A stretch of DNA of 64,000 nt from Ancistrus triradiatus (lineage: Eukaryota > Chordata > Actinopteri > Siluriformes > Loricariidae). The notes under the pieces were generated by a model. The model did no database searches and had not been told where the DNA came from. It saw nothing but the letters and a program-made list of their open reading frames with translations. The stretch is from assembly GCA_025084515.1 (NCBI GenBank), contig JAJAGP010000370.1, forward strand, positions 111,001 through 175,000. The letters run 5' to 3'. This document shows, piece after piece, positions 23,900 through 35,080 of this stretch. How positions within the stretch are numbered: the first letter of the stretch is position 1; each line of letters begins with the position of its first letter. Position numbers and translations under genes: made by a program.

Positions 23900-24176
23900 G
23901 CACACATTACTGCGCAAAAGTCAGTAATGGAAGGGCTGCAGCCTAGAAACCACTGTTTTATGGAGGTTATACTAAATACTGACTTTTCGCTGCGTAAGAA
24001 ATTTTGTTCTGAAAATTGTGGGGTTTTTTTTATTTCTGTACATATTTTCAATATTTGTATCTTGTATCTTGTATTTGTTTGTATCTTAATAAAGAAACTG
24101 AGAAATGATTATGGTCATTATACCATTGCTAAAACAACAAATCGAATGGTGGCTTTTGGACTTTTGCATAGTACTA
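23900..24176 (+). mobile_element. Tc1-like element, family H, terminal fragment
   Basis: 'ggtcattataccattgct' and the terminal 'ggacttttgcatagtacta' match the end of the 20330-20606 copy. No transposase motif is intact. Confidence 0.6.
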
Positions 24177-24259
24177 TACATTATGAATACTGTATGGCAG
24201 GGTTACTACTGTGTTGTTCTTTTTTTCTTGTATCGTCGCTATTTTTCAGAAATGAATGA

Positions 24260-24950
24260 TTAATCCTGAGGCTGAGTGACAGCTGATGTGGTCAGCATTG
24301 TAACATGAGTTATTTCTGTCCCTAGAAGCAGCACAGTGACTGACTTATGAGCATGGCAGGTTACCCCTGTATATTATGTAGGACACAAACAGTGGTGTAA
24401 TGCAGTGTGGGCTGTCCAACAGTTGAGATAACAGTGCTATGAAGTATGTATATCTGTGGTATGGGACAGTGCTAAAGAATTAGCTGTGCTAGCTTGGAGC
24501 CAAGTTAATGTCTTCACTTGTCACCTTACGTTAATTGGCTAATGTAATGGACAGTCCATCATTGTAATGAGCAATATGCTGATCAGTCATAGCCACACTC
24601 ACTTGCACTGCTTCTCTATGTACTTTACCTCCTATGTTCTCGGCTATGTGATACTAAAGTGTAAGGGGTTCCATTAAAGTCATCTTCACTAATAATAAAA
24701 TATGAATGACTGCTTTTCTGAGAGGCAGGGATTCTGCAGGGGGGACTAAGATATACATGCATGGGGACAGTCTCCTTTCATTTGAATACTCAGTGAGGGA
24801 TGGATACCTGATCTTTCCTACACCAGTCTGAAGGGAAGGCAAGGACTGCATTATTCATTCACACAGTAAGGTGAGGTTGTAAAAAATTACCTGGAAATAA
24901 TGGAGCTAAAATAATTAAAGCTTTTGCTGAGTCCTGGAATACACAATATA
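24260..24950. other. No supported feature
   Basis: No repeat or coding motif recognised. Confidence 0.4.
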
Positions 24951-24951
24951 C

Positions 24952-25440
24952 AGTCACTTTACCCTTGTACACTTTATTATGTACACTTGTTCAATCACTC
25001 ATTGACTCAAATATATAATCAGCCAATCACATGGCAGCAACTCAGTGCATTTAGGCATGTAGACATAGTCAAGATGACCTGCTGAAGTTGAAACTGAGCA
25101 ATAGAATGAAGAAGAAATCTGATTTAAATGACTTTGAACATGACATTGTTGGTGCTAGACGAGCTGGTATGAGTATTTCATATTTTCATGCACAGCCATT
25201 TTTAGAGATTACAGAAAATGGTCGGAATAAGAAAATATCCAGTTCTCTGGGCAAAGATGCCTTGTTGATGCCAGAGGTCAGAAGAGAATGGCCAGACTGG
25301 TTTGAGCTGATACAAGCAAGGAATGCAGAAGAGCATCTCTGAATGCATATGTCGAACCTTAAAGCAGATGGGCTACTGCAGCAGAATCCTGTCAGCTAAT
25401 GCTACATGTCACATCAAATATGGGGGAAAATGTGATATTC
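24952..25440 (+). mobile_element. Tc1-like element, family C, 5' part
   Basis: The left end 'cactttattatgtacac' is the family C terminal repeat. The plus strand then encodes an N-terminal transposase segment (25088-25342) with 'LNDFEHDIVGARRAGMSIS' and, further on, 'RREWPDWFELIQA', both with small deletions against other members. The rest of the gene and the right end are missing; a family A element starts 38 bases further on. Confidence 0.75.
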
Positions 25441-25478
25441 ATTATTTACTTAAACTTTTTTTATTTAAATTGAGTATA

Positions 25479-27029
25479 CAGCGGTGCTTGAAAGTTTGTG
25501 AACCCTTTATAATTTTCTATATTTCTGCATAAATATGACCTAAAACATCATCAGATTTTCACACAAGTCCTAAAAGTAGATAAAGAGAACCAGTTAAACA
25601 AATGAGACAAAACTATTATACTTGGTCATTTATTTATTGAGGAAAATGATCCAATATTACATGACCCCCCGTGTGACCCCCCTGTGCAGCAATAACTGCA
25701 ACTAAACATTTCCTATAACTGTTCATCAGTCCTGCACACCGGCTTGGAGGAATTTTAGCCCATTCCTCTGTACAGAACAGCTTCAACTCTGGGGTGTTGG
25801 TGAGTTTCCTCACATTAACTGCTGGCTTTAGGTCCTTCCACGACATTTCTATTGGATTAAGCTCAGGACTTTGACTGGGCCATTCCAAAACATTAAATTT
25901 ATTCTTCTCTAACCATTCTTTGGTAGAACTACTTGTGTGCTTAGGGTCGTTGTCTTGCTTCTCCTGAGATTCAGTTCATGGAAAGATGTCCTGATATTTT
26001 CCTTTAGAATTCTCTGATATAATTCAGAATTCATTGTTCCATCAATGATCGCAAGCCGTCCTGACCCAGATGCAACAAAACAGGCCCAAACCATGATACT
26101 ACCACCACCATGTTTCACGGATAGGATAAGGTTCTTATGCTGGAATGCAGTGTTTTCCTTTCTCCAAACATAACACTTTTAAACCAAAAAGTTCGATTTT
26201 GGTCTCATCCATCCACAAAACATTCTTCCAATAGCCTTCTGGCTTGTCCACGTGATCTTTAGCAAACTGCAGATGAGCAGCAATGTTCCTTTTGGAGAGC
26301 AGTGGCTTTCTCCTTGCAACCCTGCCATGCACTCCATTGCTGTTCAGTGTTCTTCTGATGGTGGACTCATGAACATTAACATTAGACAATGTGAGAGAGG
26401 CCTACAGTTGCTTAGAAGTTACCCTTACATTGTGACATCGCCAACTATTACACGCCTTGCTCTTGGAGTGATCTTTGTTGGTCGACCACTCCTGGGGAGG
26501 GTAACAATGGTCTTGAATTTCCTCCATTTGTACACAATCTGTCTGACTGTGCATTGGTGGAGTCCAAACTCTTTAGAGATGGTTTTGTAACCTTTTCCAG
26601 CCTGATGAGCATCAACAACTCTTTTTCTGAGGTCCTCAGAAATCTCATTTGTTCGTGCCATGATACACTTCCACAAACCTGTGTTGTTAAGAGCAAACTA
26701 TGATAGATCCCTGTTCTTTACATAAAACAGGGTGCCCACTCACACCTGATTTTCATTCCATTGATTGAAAACACCTGACTCTAATTTCACCTTCAAATGA
26801 ACTGCTAATCCTAGAGGTTCACATACTTTTGACACTCACTAATATGTGATATTGGATCATTTTCCTCAATAAAATAAATGTCCAAGCATAATATTTTTGT
26901 TTCATTTGTTTAATTGGTTTCTGTTTATCTACTTTTAGGACTTGTGTGAAAAGCTGATGATGTTTTAGGTCATATTTATGGCGAAATATAGAAAATTCTA
27001 AAGAATTCACAAACTTTCAAGCACCACTG
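25479..27029 (-). mobile_element. Tc1-like element, family A, full-length (1551 bp) with broken transposase
   Basis: Both terminal repeats are present: cagcggtgcttgaaagtttg at the left after TA 25477-25478, and the reverse complement at the right (aaactttcaagcaccactg), followed by TG where TA is expected. Arms of roughly 200 bases pair. This is the best copy of the family; others are at 1-265, 5018-5977 and, more diverged, 63010-63340. Confidence 0.92.
25634..26676 (-). pseudogene. Tc1 family A transposase, frameshifted
   Basis: Read from 26676 downwards: paired-like helix-turn-helix region 'ISEDLRKRVVDAHQAGKGY' and the GRPTKI hook (26425-26676), 'HESTIRRTLNSNG' and 'WMDETKIELFG' with the first catalytic Asp (26135-26389), 'MKHGGGSIMVWACF' (25909-26118), and 'SPELNPIEMSWKDLK' with the third acidic residue (25634-25888). 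The block that should give the second Asp reads out of frame around 25945-25965. At least three frameshifts separate the pieces, so no active DDE transposase can be made. Confidence 0.9.
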
Positions 27030-27081
27030 TGTAACAATAATGCAAGCCCGTTAGCTTGCATCCATCTTGTGTAGCTCCCCC

Positions 27082-27239
27082 TGCTTTCTGCTTCCCACCC
27101 AGCAGGTGGGGCTGTAGCCACCTGCTGGTCTGTCGTCTATATATATAGCCCGCTTCCTGTGCACTTCCTTGTCTGGCTTCTTCACATTGTGGTTGTCCTT
27201 GGCTCCTGTTCCTTCACTCCTCCATCCTGGTTTGTCCTC
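27082..27239 (+). repeat. 5' LTR remnant of a Gypsy-like retrotransposon
   Basis: It matches the first part of the 3' LTR (27516-27658) closely, including a TATA box (27138-27148) and the stretch ending 'ctccatcctggtttgtcctc'. A segment of about 25 bases near 27100 is extra here. The LTR is cut after about 155 bases. Confidence 0.7.
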
Positions 27240-27515
27240 ATGGGCATAAGGGGTCTTTTAGAACTCCTTACGAGAGTCCAACCCCGTGGTCCAGAACTGT
27301 GCCTATGTGGCCTTCGAACCCTGTCTCGTGTCCTTCCGTATTGTCTCCGGTTTTGTTTAGCCTCTTGTCTGTACCTCCTCTGTTCTGGCCCCCTGCTTTG
27401 TTCTCGTCTGTGTTTTGCTCTGCTCCTTTGGTTTAGTCTGGGTCTTTCTGGTTTTCTTGCTTTTCTGGTCCTGTCCTTTGTGCTTCGGAGCCACGCCTTT
27501 TTGAGGGGAGGGTTA
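27240..27515 (+). mobile_element. Residual internal sequence of LTR retrotransposon with polypurine tract
   Basis: About 275 pyrimidine-rich bases lead to a purine-rich run (ttgaggggaggg, 27501-27512) directly before the 3' LTR, as expected for a polypurine tract. No gag or pol domain remains. The Gypsy assignment rests on the 'gaggggaggg' plus LTR layout and is tentative. Confidence 0.55.
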
Positions 27516-28161
27516 TGTTCTGCTTCCCACCTGCTTCACCTGCTGGTCTGTCCTCTATATATACCCCGCTTCCTGTGCACTTCCATGTCTGGCTTCTTCA
27601 CATTGTGGTTGTCCTTGGCTCCTGTTCCTTCACTCCTCCATCCTGGTTTGTCCTCTTAGCTGTCTCTTTGTGTATTTAGTCTCTGTTTTGCATATTAAAC
27701 TGATCTGCATATTAAACTCATCCCATTGTAATGCAATGGTGCTGGTACCAGTCGTTATGCAAATGTACTGTATATAAGATTGGGGAAGTTTTCCAACTAG
27801 CAACTAGCTGAAGAAGTCACAAAGAGTGACGAGACGTTTCTCCAACAAAATCTATGTCCAGATGAACAGATTCAACTTCTGGGATTTAGTCTCTGTTCCT
27901 CTGTGTTCTTAGTATTTATAGTTGTCTTAGCTTTAAGCTGTGTTTGTGTTCAGCATTGTTTCTGTGTATTAGCATTTGCCTTGTTAGCTTTGTTTGTCAC
28001 ATGTTAGCTTGTTAGCCTGTCCTTTGTGTTATTGCATGTTGATTGTCCCCTTTCTTAGTTTAGGATTGTTTGTATATATCACTGTGTTCACTATAAATAA
28101 ATCCTCACCACTTGCACCTACGTCCGCCTCCCATGTCCTCCCTTGCCCTAATCGTGACACA
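27516..28161 (+). repeat. 3' LTR of Gypsy-like element, with a Penelope-like insertion
   Basis: It starts TG and ends CA, carries a TATA-like box early and 'ataaataaa' polyadenylation-type signals at about 28093-28104. A foreign segment at 27688-27883 is flanked by an exact 14-bp repeat of LTR sequence. Confidence 0.7.
27688..27883 (+). mobile_element. Penelope-like retroelement, 5'-truncated end with hammerhead-like motif
   Basis: The 196-bp segment is flanked by exact copies of atttagtctctgtt (27674-27687 and 27884-27897), a target-site duplication. Near its 3' end lies a core resembling a hammerhead ribozyme: CTGAAGA (27808-27814), a stem GTCAC/GTGAC with a short loop, then GAGAC and GTTTC (27831-27840). 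Penelope-like elements are known to carry minimal hammerheads in their terminal repeats. Here the conserved GAAAC reads GAGAC, so cleavage is probably impaired. No RT or endonuclease part is present. Confidence 0.6.
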
Positions 28162-28405
28162 CTGTATATGTGTAAACATCTACAGAGATTTGTTAATTTC
28201 TTGTGATATATATTTGAACTTCTCTATTTTGGCAGATGACTGGGGTTAGGGGCTGTTGGGTATGAGAACTTGAGAAAACTGATGAGAAACTATGAGAGAA
28301 CTTGAGAACTATGAGAAAATTATCATAGTGCTTTTAAATAGCTTTTTTGTTCACGGCTTGAAATAATTTCTCCAGGTTTATTTACACAACATTCATGTAA
28401 CTAGA

Positions 28406-28741
28406 GAGAGGCATGATGACTAGGTGGGTAGCACTGTCACCTCACAGTGAGAAGGTCCAGGGTTCAGTCGCAGGTGGAGTGGCATGGATCATTTCTGTGG
28501 AGTCACCCCATTTCTGCATGGGTTTACTCCGGGTTTCCTCTCACAGTCCAAAGACAAATTTAAGGTTAATTTGTGTTTCTAAAGTACTCAAAGTGTGTGT
28601 GTATGAGTGTATGTACCCTAGGGTGGATTGGTGCCCTGCCTGGGGTTGTTTCTGCTTTGCAGCCTGTGCTCTCAGCTAGGCATCGAACCTCCTGTGACCC
28701 TTTCCAGGATCAATTGGATAAGACACTGAATGAATGAATGA
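28406..28741 (+). repeat. Complete tRNA-derived SINE, second SINE family, with target duplication
   Basis: It has a tRNA-like head ('ggtgggtagcactgtc' and B-box-like 'gggttcagtcgc'), a body with 'ccaaagac' and 'tggattggtgccctgcc', and a (GAAT)n-type end. Exact 11-bp copies of atgtaactaga flank it (28395-28405 and 28742-28752). This is the best-preserved copy of the family in the window. Confidence 0.9.
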
Positions 28742-28794
28742 ATGTAACTAGAAAAAGACAACACTTCTGAAAATTAATAAAAAAAGGAAATACA

Positions 28795-28985
28795 GTATAG
28801 CATCTTCACAGATCCACCTGTTGCTTTAATTACAGTCTTCATTCTGTTTGGATATGTCTCTACCAGTTTAGCTACCTATGTTGGAGAATATTCATCCATT
28901 CTTCCTTGCAGAATAGTTCAAATTCTGTCAAATATCATGGTGAGTGGCAATGGACTGAGTGGGTCCTTGTGAAAACACCTTTTCA
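28795..28985 (-). mobile_element. Tc1-like remnant
   Basis: 'ccattcttccttgcagaatagttcaaattctgtcaa' type sequence is the antisense of a Tc1 transposase segment in other families. Heavily decayed, no terminal repeats seen. Confidence 0.4.
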
Positions 28986-29398
28986 TCCATGGCAAATTTT
29001 CTTTGCATTACCATGCACTACTAGTAATGAAATCTTTAAGGAACAGCTATAAGAATCAATACAGCTGATATCAGAGATGTGCCAGTTAGGCTGATGTGTG
29101 ACTTGGAAGGTGATTTGTTTTACATTAACAAGTTTATAACAGTTACACTAAGCGTCTGACCACTTATCCAAATCAGGTATTATACTACAGGAATGTGTCG
29201 TTTAACATCCATCTGATCAATGTCAGTTCACTTTAACAACGAAGGTCTTAAAAATTACAATAAATTATAAAAGGGAATAAAAATCTGTCTTTTATCTCCG
29301 GATGCTGTGGCCGTAAACAGCTAGTAAACAGCTGCCAATAAATACTGTGGAACGACAAGCAGAGGTGGAAATTAGAGTTAAGGAGCAGAGGTCTGTCA

Positions 29399-29399
<1 letters not shown>

Positions 29400-29450
<51 letters not shown>

Positions 29451-29461
29451 TGTGTGTGTGT
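29400..29461. repeat. (GT)n microsatellite
   Basis: About 30 GT units with one interruption. Confidence 0.97.
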
Positions 29462-31980
29462 AAAACTACCTTACCAGTCGTGTGCTTGCTTGCTAGTTAG
29501 TTCACGTTTAGACTAGAGACTGTTCTAACTTCATGTGTTTACATACTTTTTGTGCCAGATACTCGTGTTTGTGTGTATGACTTTCTGCAAATTATTTATA
29601 ACTAGCAACTTATAACTATTTGTAAATGGCATTCTTAAGTGTATTATCCTGTACTATTAATGATCTTCTGTGTTGTTTGTAATACTGTCTATTAATGCAT
29701 ATTTGGCTTCCTTCAAACAAAAGTGTAGGTTCTATCATACTATCCTCTTACAACTTTCTCCTAGATAGGGTCATAACAGCACATTACTGTATTTTCTATT
29801 ATTATTGTGAGTTTCCATAAATTAAAAATGCTATGGCATTAGGGATGCTGTGTAGATGGTAGTGTTCCACTCGTGTTTTACATTGCATGCAGTTTTCTTG
29901 TGAAAATACCCTTTATATTTACAATACAGTAGCATAAAAAGACTAAGTGACTATGGTAATGTCTGGTCAGCGTCCCCTTCGGTCGACGGCCTGTTTCACA
30001 GAACATAATACGGTCGTTAAACGGTGTACACCTGTAATTAAATTTTAATAATTTCTGCAGGGTACAACGTACATATACACACTGCACATATTACAGTTTT
30101 CAATAACCTAAAGTCACAGAAGTACACACTTAGTTTAAAGACAAAAATGCAAATAAAAAAAAAGCACTCCCCCAACCTATAATCACATGTCCGCTATTGT
30201 CTGTATGTATTTGTTGTAACTTAATAAATACAAAGGATAACCTTGCTTTTTCTTGTATTTTGATAAGATAAATTATTTTTTAATCCTGTTATGACGGCCA
30301 AGCTATTTTCCCTTGGTTTCCACCAAACCTCTCAACTGATCAAAGCTATCCTGTGGTCAGCCCATAGCTGTGGAACTGGTCATGGCTTCACTTTCATGTG
30401 CATGATCAAAGCTCCCTGCTCTCTCATGAAATATGCTTGAATGTGATAGAAATAGAAATCAGACATACCTCCATATGTGGTGACAATGAAAATGTTACTA
30501 AACAGGGTAATTAAGGTAAAGTATGAGGTTTAAAGTCTGCAGATGGTAATGCCCACTTTAATCTGTGGGACTTTGTTTCATGTTAAGATTTGGTGACTGC
30601 GATGTTTGACCACCTCTCTGTGTAAAACACAGGGCTTTCTTGCCTTATATCTCAGTGCAAATTCAAGCAGCAGGATGTAAAACCAAGCTACACAAACCCT
30701 TATCTTACAAATTCACCACATCAATCAGTGATCCTTGTTGTTATAACGATGTTAATTCAGTTGTGGTTAATGCAAAAACTAAATATATATTCTCAGTGTA
30801 CTTTGGTAATATTGTAGTGTACTATGATAAATATTTTTGTTACCTTTTTTCAGGTCTTGTGTCACATCTCTCTGTAACATCCATTTGTTTCTGTCCACAG
30901 CTATTATTGGCCAGTCTACTTGTGGCTGAACCCAAAACAGATAGTCCAACAGCTCTACAAAAACATTACTTCCTTCAAGATACTGTAACCTTCTCTCTCC
31001 CCTTGGTAGTGTAATGCTTACTACCCTTGAGTGCAACTACACTCTGTAAGCCACCTCTGTTGAGTGATCTTCTTCCAAGTATGACACTGACATTAAGTGA
31101 TAATGCAGATGTGAGATGATCCATAAACAACATTACTCATGTCTAAAGTAATAGTTAATACAGCTGAACTGCTGAGAGGCTGACCAAGAATAGCACAAAA
31201 CACTGGTCAGCAGTTCTGGTGTTGACTCAGGTACACATTCAGTGTACTCTGATTTCACGGAATCTTGATTGATATGTTTGAAAAACATATGGAATGAGAT
31301 ATGAGGTGAGTAGGTAACTTCCCTTGGGAGGATCCAATACATTTCTCTGTGTGTATTTGTGCACTCTTTGAGAGTGTATTTCTGTAAATCAGTGTATTTG
31401 TGCCCGCATCAGGTCTTCTGTACATGAACATATTTGTTTCTGTTTCCATGTATATACACATCAAACGATGAGATAGTGTTTCATAGTTAGTCATCTGTCA
31501 GGCAATGAGTAGCAGACTTAAGATTGATTTAACAGGTGATGGCGAAACTGTCGGTTTCGATAATGATGAGGTGTCTGTGCACCAAATGTGTGCTTTAAAT
31601 AATCATGTTTCTTCACTGCGACACAGTAAATAACAATTTGGGATGAGCTCTTGAACTAAATACGACTCGCTTGCCCTGCCTGGTGTCATGTCCTAGATGT
31701 AAGCTCTTCAGTGTGGGCATTCCCCCTCCGCTAAGAACCCTGTGTCACCCTCAGATGATGAGGCCCATTAGTAACTGGACACTAGATCTGTGGGGGTATA
31801 TATGCCTCATAAGACATGATGTATCACTCAAGGAGACTGAAAAGGTTTCTGCCAAGGAAGTGAGGATAGGGGATGCATCATGTGCAATATTGCACTGAAG
31901 TAGTAACATGCCAGAGATCATAGTATTTATTGAGGACACTTAAAGGCTAAAAAGAAATATAGCCTTTCATTTAATGTTCC
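29462..31980. other. No supported feature
   Basis: No coding motif, repeat end or RNA gene recognised in 2.5 kb. Confidence 0.4.
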
Positions 31981-31984
31981 ATAC

Positions 31985-32290
31985 AAAGCTACACTATATA
32001 GTATATTGCACTATATTTAGATAAAAGTTTATGGACAACTCTTCTATTTACTGATCTGTGCTATTTCAGCAACACTCACATGTAACACATTCATAATATA
32101 CAGCTTACATTTCTGGATTCTCCATAAACAAGCAGGGGCAGTAGAATGGGTTGAATACTAATGGGCAGAATGACTTTCAATATGACATATTTATAGGTTG
32201 AAGCTTCCAGCAAGTCAGTTCATCAACTTTCTGCCCTGCTGTCCTTAAATAGTCTAGAGAATTGATTTGCCAACTTTGATGGGCATCTTA
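31985..32290 (+). mobile_element. Tc1-like element, family E, decayed 5' part
   Basis: 'atggacaac' near the start and 'aagtcagttcatcaactttctgccctgct' resemble the N-terminal helix-turn-helix coding region of a Tc1 family (decayed 'KSVHQLSALL'). No frame stays open. Confidence 0.45.
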
Positions 32291-32299
32291 TGATTGGAG

Positions 32300-35040
32300 G
32301 AACACGCTGCTTTATTGAATTTTGCATGTTCCCTTAATTTGTTAGCTTCTGTTTGGAAACTGTTTGAAAGTCACATGAACCATTTGTCCCCGTAAACATA
32401 TATTTTATTCTCAGATCTGAACATGTCAGAAGAACTTGGTCTTTATGTACAAGAAATACTGTATAAAAAAATCACTGACTCCACTTTAAGTCTAATTTCA
32501 TAAGCAACAAAGTACAAAACAAAACAAGAGAGAGAGAGTTGGGGTTGCCAGGGATGACTAAATATCTGTGGCTGTCAAATGAAATAAAAACAACTTTACT
32601 CTCCAAACGTTGACAAGCATTCATTCTTTTAAAACCAACACTAAATCAAAAGCTTTGCTGCCATGTATTTATGGTGTCAAGTTTGCTGCTGTTTGATGTT
32701 TGAATGAATCATAGATTTAAAAGGAGTATTTCAGAAAAAGGCTCAATGTTTTCTGATGACCCAGTCACCAGTGTCATCACCTGAGTGGAATGTGTGTTTC
32801 CCTGGGGAGTGCTGTTTACTGCAGTGACCATTGTGTGCCTGCAGCTGATCAGTAGTGAGCAAAGTGTAGCAGTGATGGACGTGGTGAAACGTTGAGCTAT
32901 TTCAAGTCTAACACCATGCTGTCAGTCTTTGAAGTCTGAACTGCCAGATTCTTATTTATGCCAGTGCTGTAATCTGCTGAGAACTATATACTGAAACACA
33001 TCAGTGGTATAACTCTCAGTCCTTTCCAGCTTATATCACTTTCCGCCAGAGATGAAGAGAGAACAATGATAGAGATGGTTTAAATTAAGAGAGGCAGCAG
33101 GAGCGGTGGTCAGATGTATACTCCAGAACTCACTGGTATACTCACCATAGCTTCCATTGCTTTAATAATGTTGATACTATAATATTTTGTGTAAATTAGT
33201 AGTTCCATAATTTGGGAAAGTTGATGTGTGTTCTCCTAACAAGAACACACTGAAAGTCAAGATCTAAAATCGGGTGGAAGTTATGGTGGTTGCTTGATTG
33301 ACCTGTCTGTCATTGTTCATGACCAGCTGATTCTGCAGCTGCAGTGCTGCCATTAGCCAGAATGAGAACCAAATCTAAGTAACTGATTACTGAGAAGTGC
33401 TGTGTAATGAATGCTAATGATTATCTGCCTAATCAGTAATCAGTGCTGGCACAATTATGGACTACTGGACTGATTTAAAGAGTAGCACTAGTTGTAAAAC
33501 CAATATATAGTAAAGGATTAACAAGAGCATGCTGGATAATCAGCTAATGAGGACACAGTCCTCACAGTCTGCACAAACAGCTGGTGGATAAGCATAATAA
33601 TAAATAATGTAATAATAGTGGGTAATAATATTTATCACAATACAGTCAAAGAAAGGTTCAGTTCCCAGTTTCCCAAAAGCATTGCATGAAGTTATGGTTG
33701 TGTTACTTGGTAGAGAGAGTGTTACACGTCATGCTCACTCAACCGATATCTTTGTGCTGCGATTTTACTTGGAAACAGCCCACATCTTTCATGTCATCTT
33801 TGATTACAAGTTCTGTTTGCAAGGTCACTGAAGGAACAGGTATAGTTTTAAAAATACGTTTTTCGCCTCCAAAATGTTATGTCTTAAATACACAAGAAAA
33901 AAAAAACAATCACTTTCTTTAAAATTACTTTCTTACAACTATTTTATTTAGTAAAATAATGGTAATAAATGAAATAATGATAATATAAGAAGTAAGATAA
34001 TTGCAGCCCTGGTCAATTACTTAGTGTTGTAGCAGATGGTCCATTGTCTGCCAGTGATGTCTGAGAAGTTGCTTTGGACGTCCCTGTATCTTTTTTTTTC
34101 CTTTCTCATGTTCACATTTTGAATGTTTCCGAATGCTGGCAATCAGCACAAGCATGTTGAGAGGCCTGGGTGCATCTAAATTAGTGTTACATATGGAAAG
34201 AATGAAAAATGTCATCACTAGAGAGAGGGAACATATGGAGATGAATTTGGCACACTGAACATGCTGCTTTGCATACTTTCTAGCTGGTGTTATTTATTTT
34301 ATTTTAGGTAAAAAGACATACATTTTGAGGTGGGATGACTATATTTGTCTGTGGAATTGAGTGTAGTGATTTTAGTTTCTAACCCCCGACTGTGTCTAAT
34401 ATGCAAGTGCATCATATATTTATTTCATCGCAGAAGAGCACTTCTAGCCTATACTGTATTACTTTATTAAACTTAAACTAATACATAGTCTGGTCTGTTA
34501 GAACTCGAGTACATACTGTAAAGACTGGTAGCTGTCCTCCCCTTGTGGCTTTTTCTAGTACTGTCAGCAGCTTTAAAATGAAGAAATGCTAAACTCTCAG
34601 CCCAGTGACTAATAACTAAACCCTTCAAAATAAATGCCATACTCACTAGTGGCGGTACCACACATTTATTTTGAACAGATATTACCATTTCAAACAGTAG
34701 CGTCTGTATTTCAAGGACACAACACATCATAAATGGCTTCTAAATCATATGAAGGGAGAATTAACTATGAGAGTTATTGTTATGTATAAACAAATCATGG
34801 CTGTCTATCAGTATCCTGAGGCAAAATTCTGGCAGATACATCTTCAACATTCCAATAAGTGAGACAGAAGTTTTTCTGTACGCTTGCTTGCATCAGTGAA
34901 AGGGCAGCAGGTTGCCCCTGCTGTGCCTCAAATAGGTTTTCCAACATCATAGAATCTTTTTCAACCATGAAAATCAAGCATAGCCATGAGCCAATGCTAA
35001 TGGTAAAGAATAGAGAGGAGAGCACAGGAGTGCCCTTTGT
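32300..35040. other. No supported feature
   Basis: AT-rich non-coding DNA without recognised elements. Confidence 0.4.
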
Positions 35041-35045
35041 GAAAG

Positions 35046-35077
<32 letters not shown>
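35046..35077. repeat. (CA)n microsatellite
   Basis: Sixteen CA units. Confidence 0.97.

Positions 35078-35079
<2 letters not shown>

Positions 35080-35080
<1 letters not shown>

Noticed and set aside
27159..27659. A 166-codon plus-strand ORF, the second longest in the window, Leu/Ser-rich
   Set aside because: It lies across the partial LTR, internal remnant and second LTR of a retrotransposon; the residues reflect pyrimidine-rich sequence and no domain is visible.
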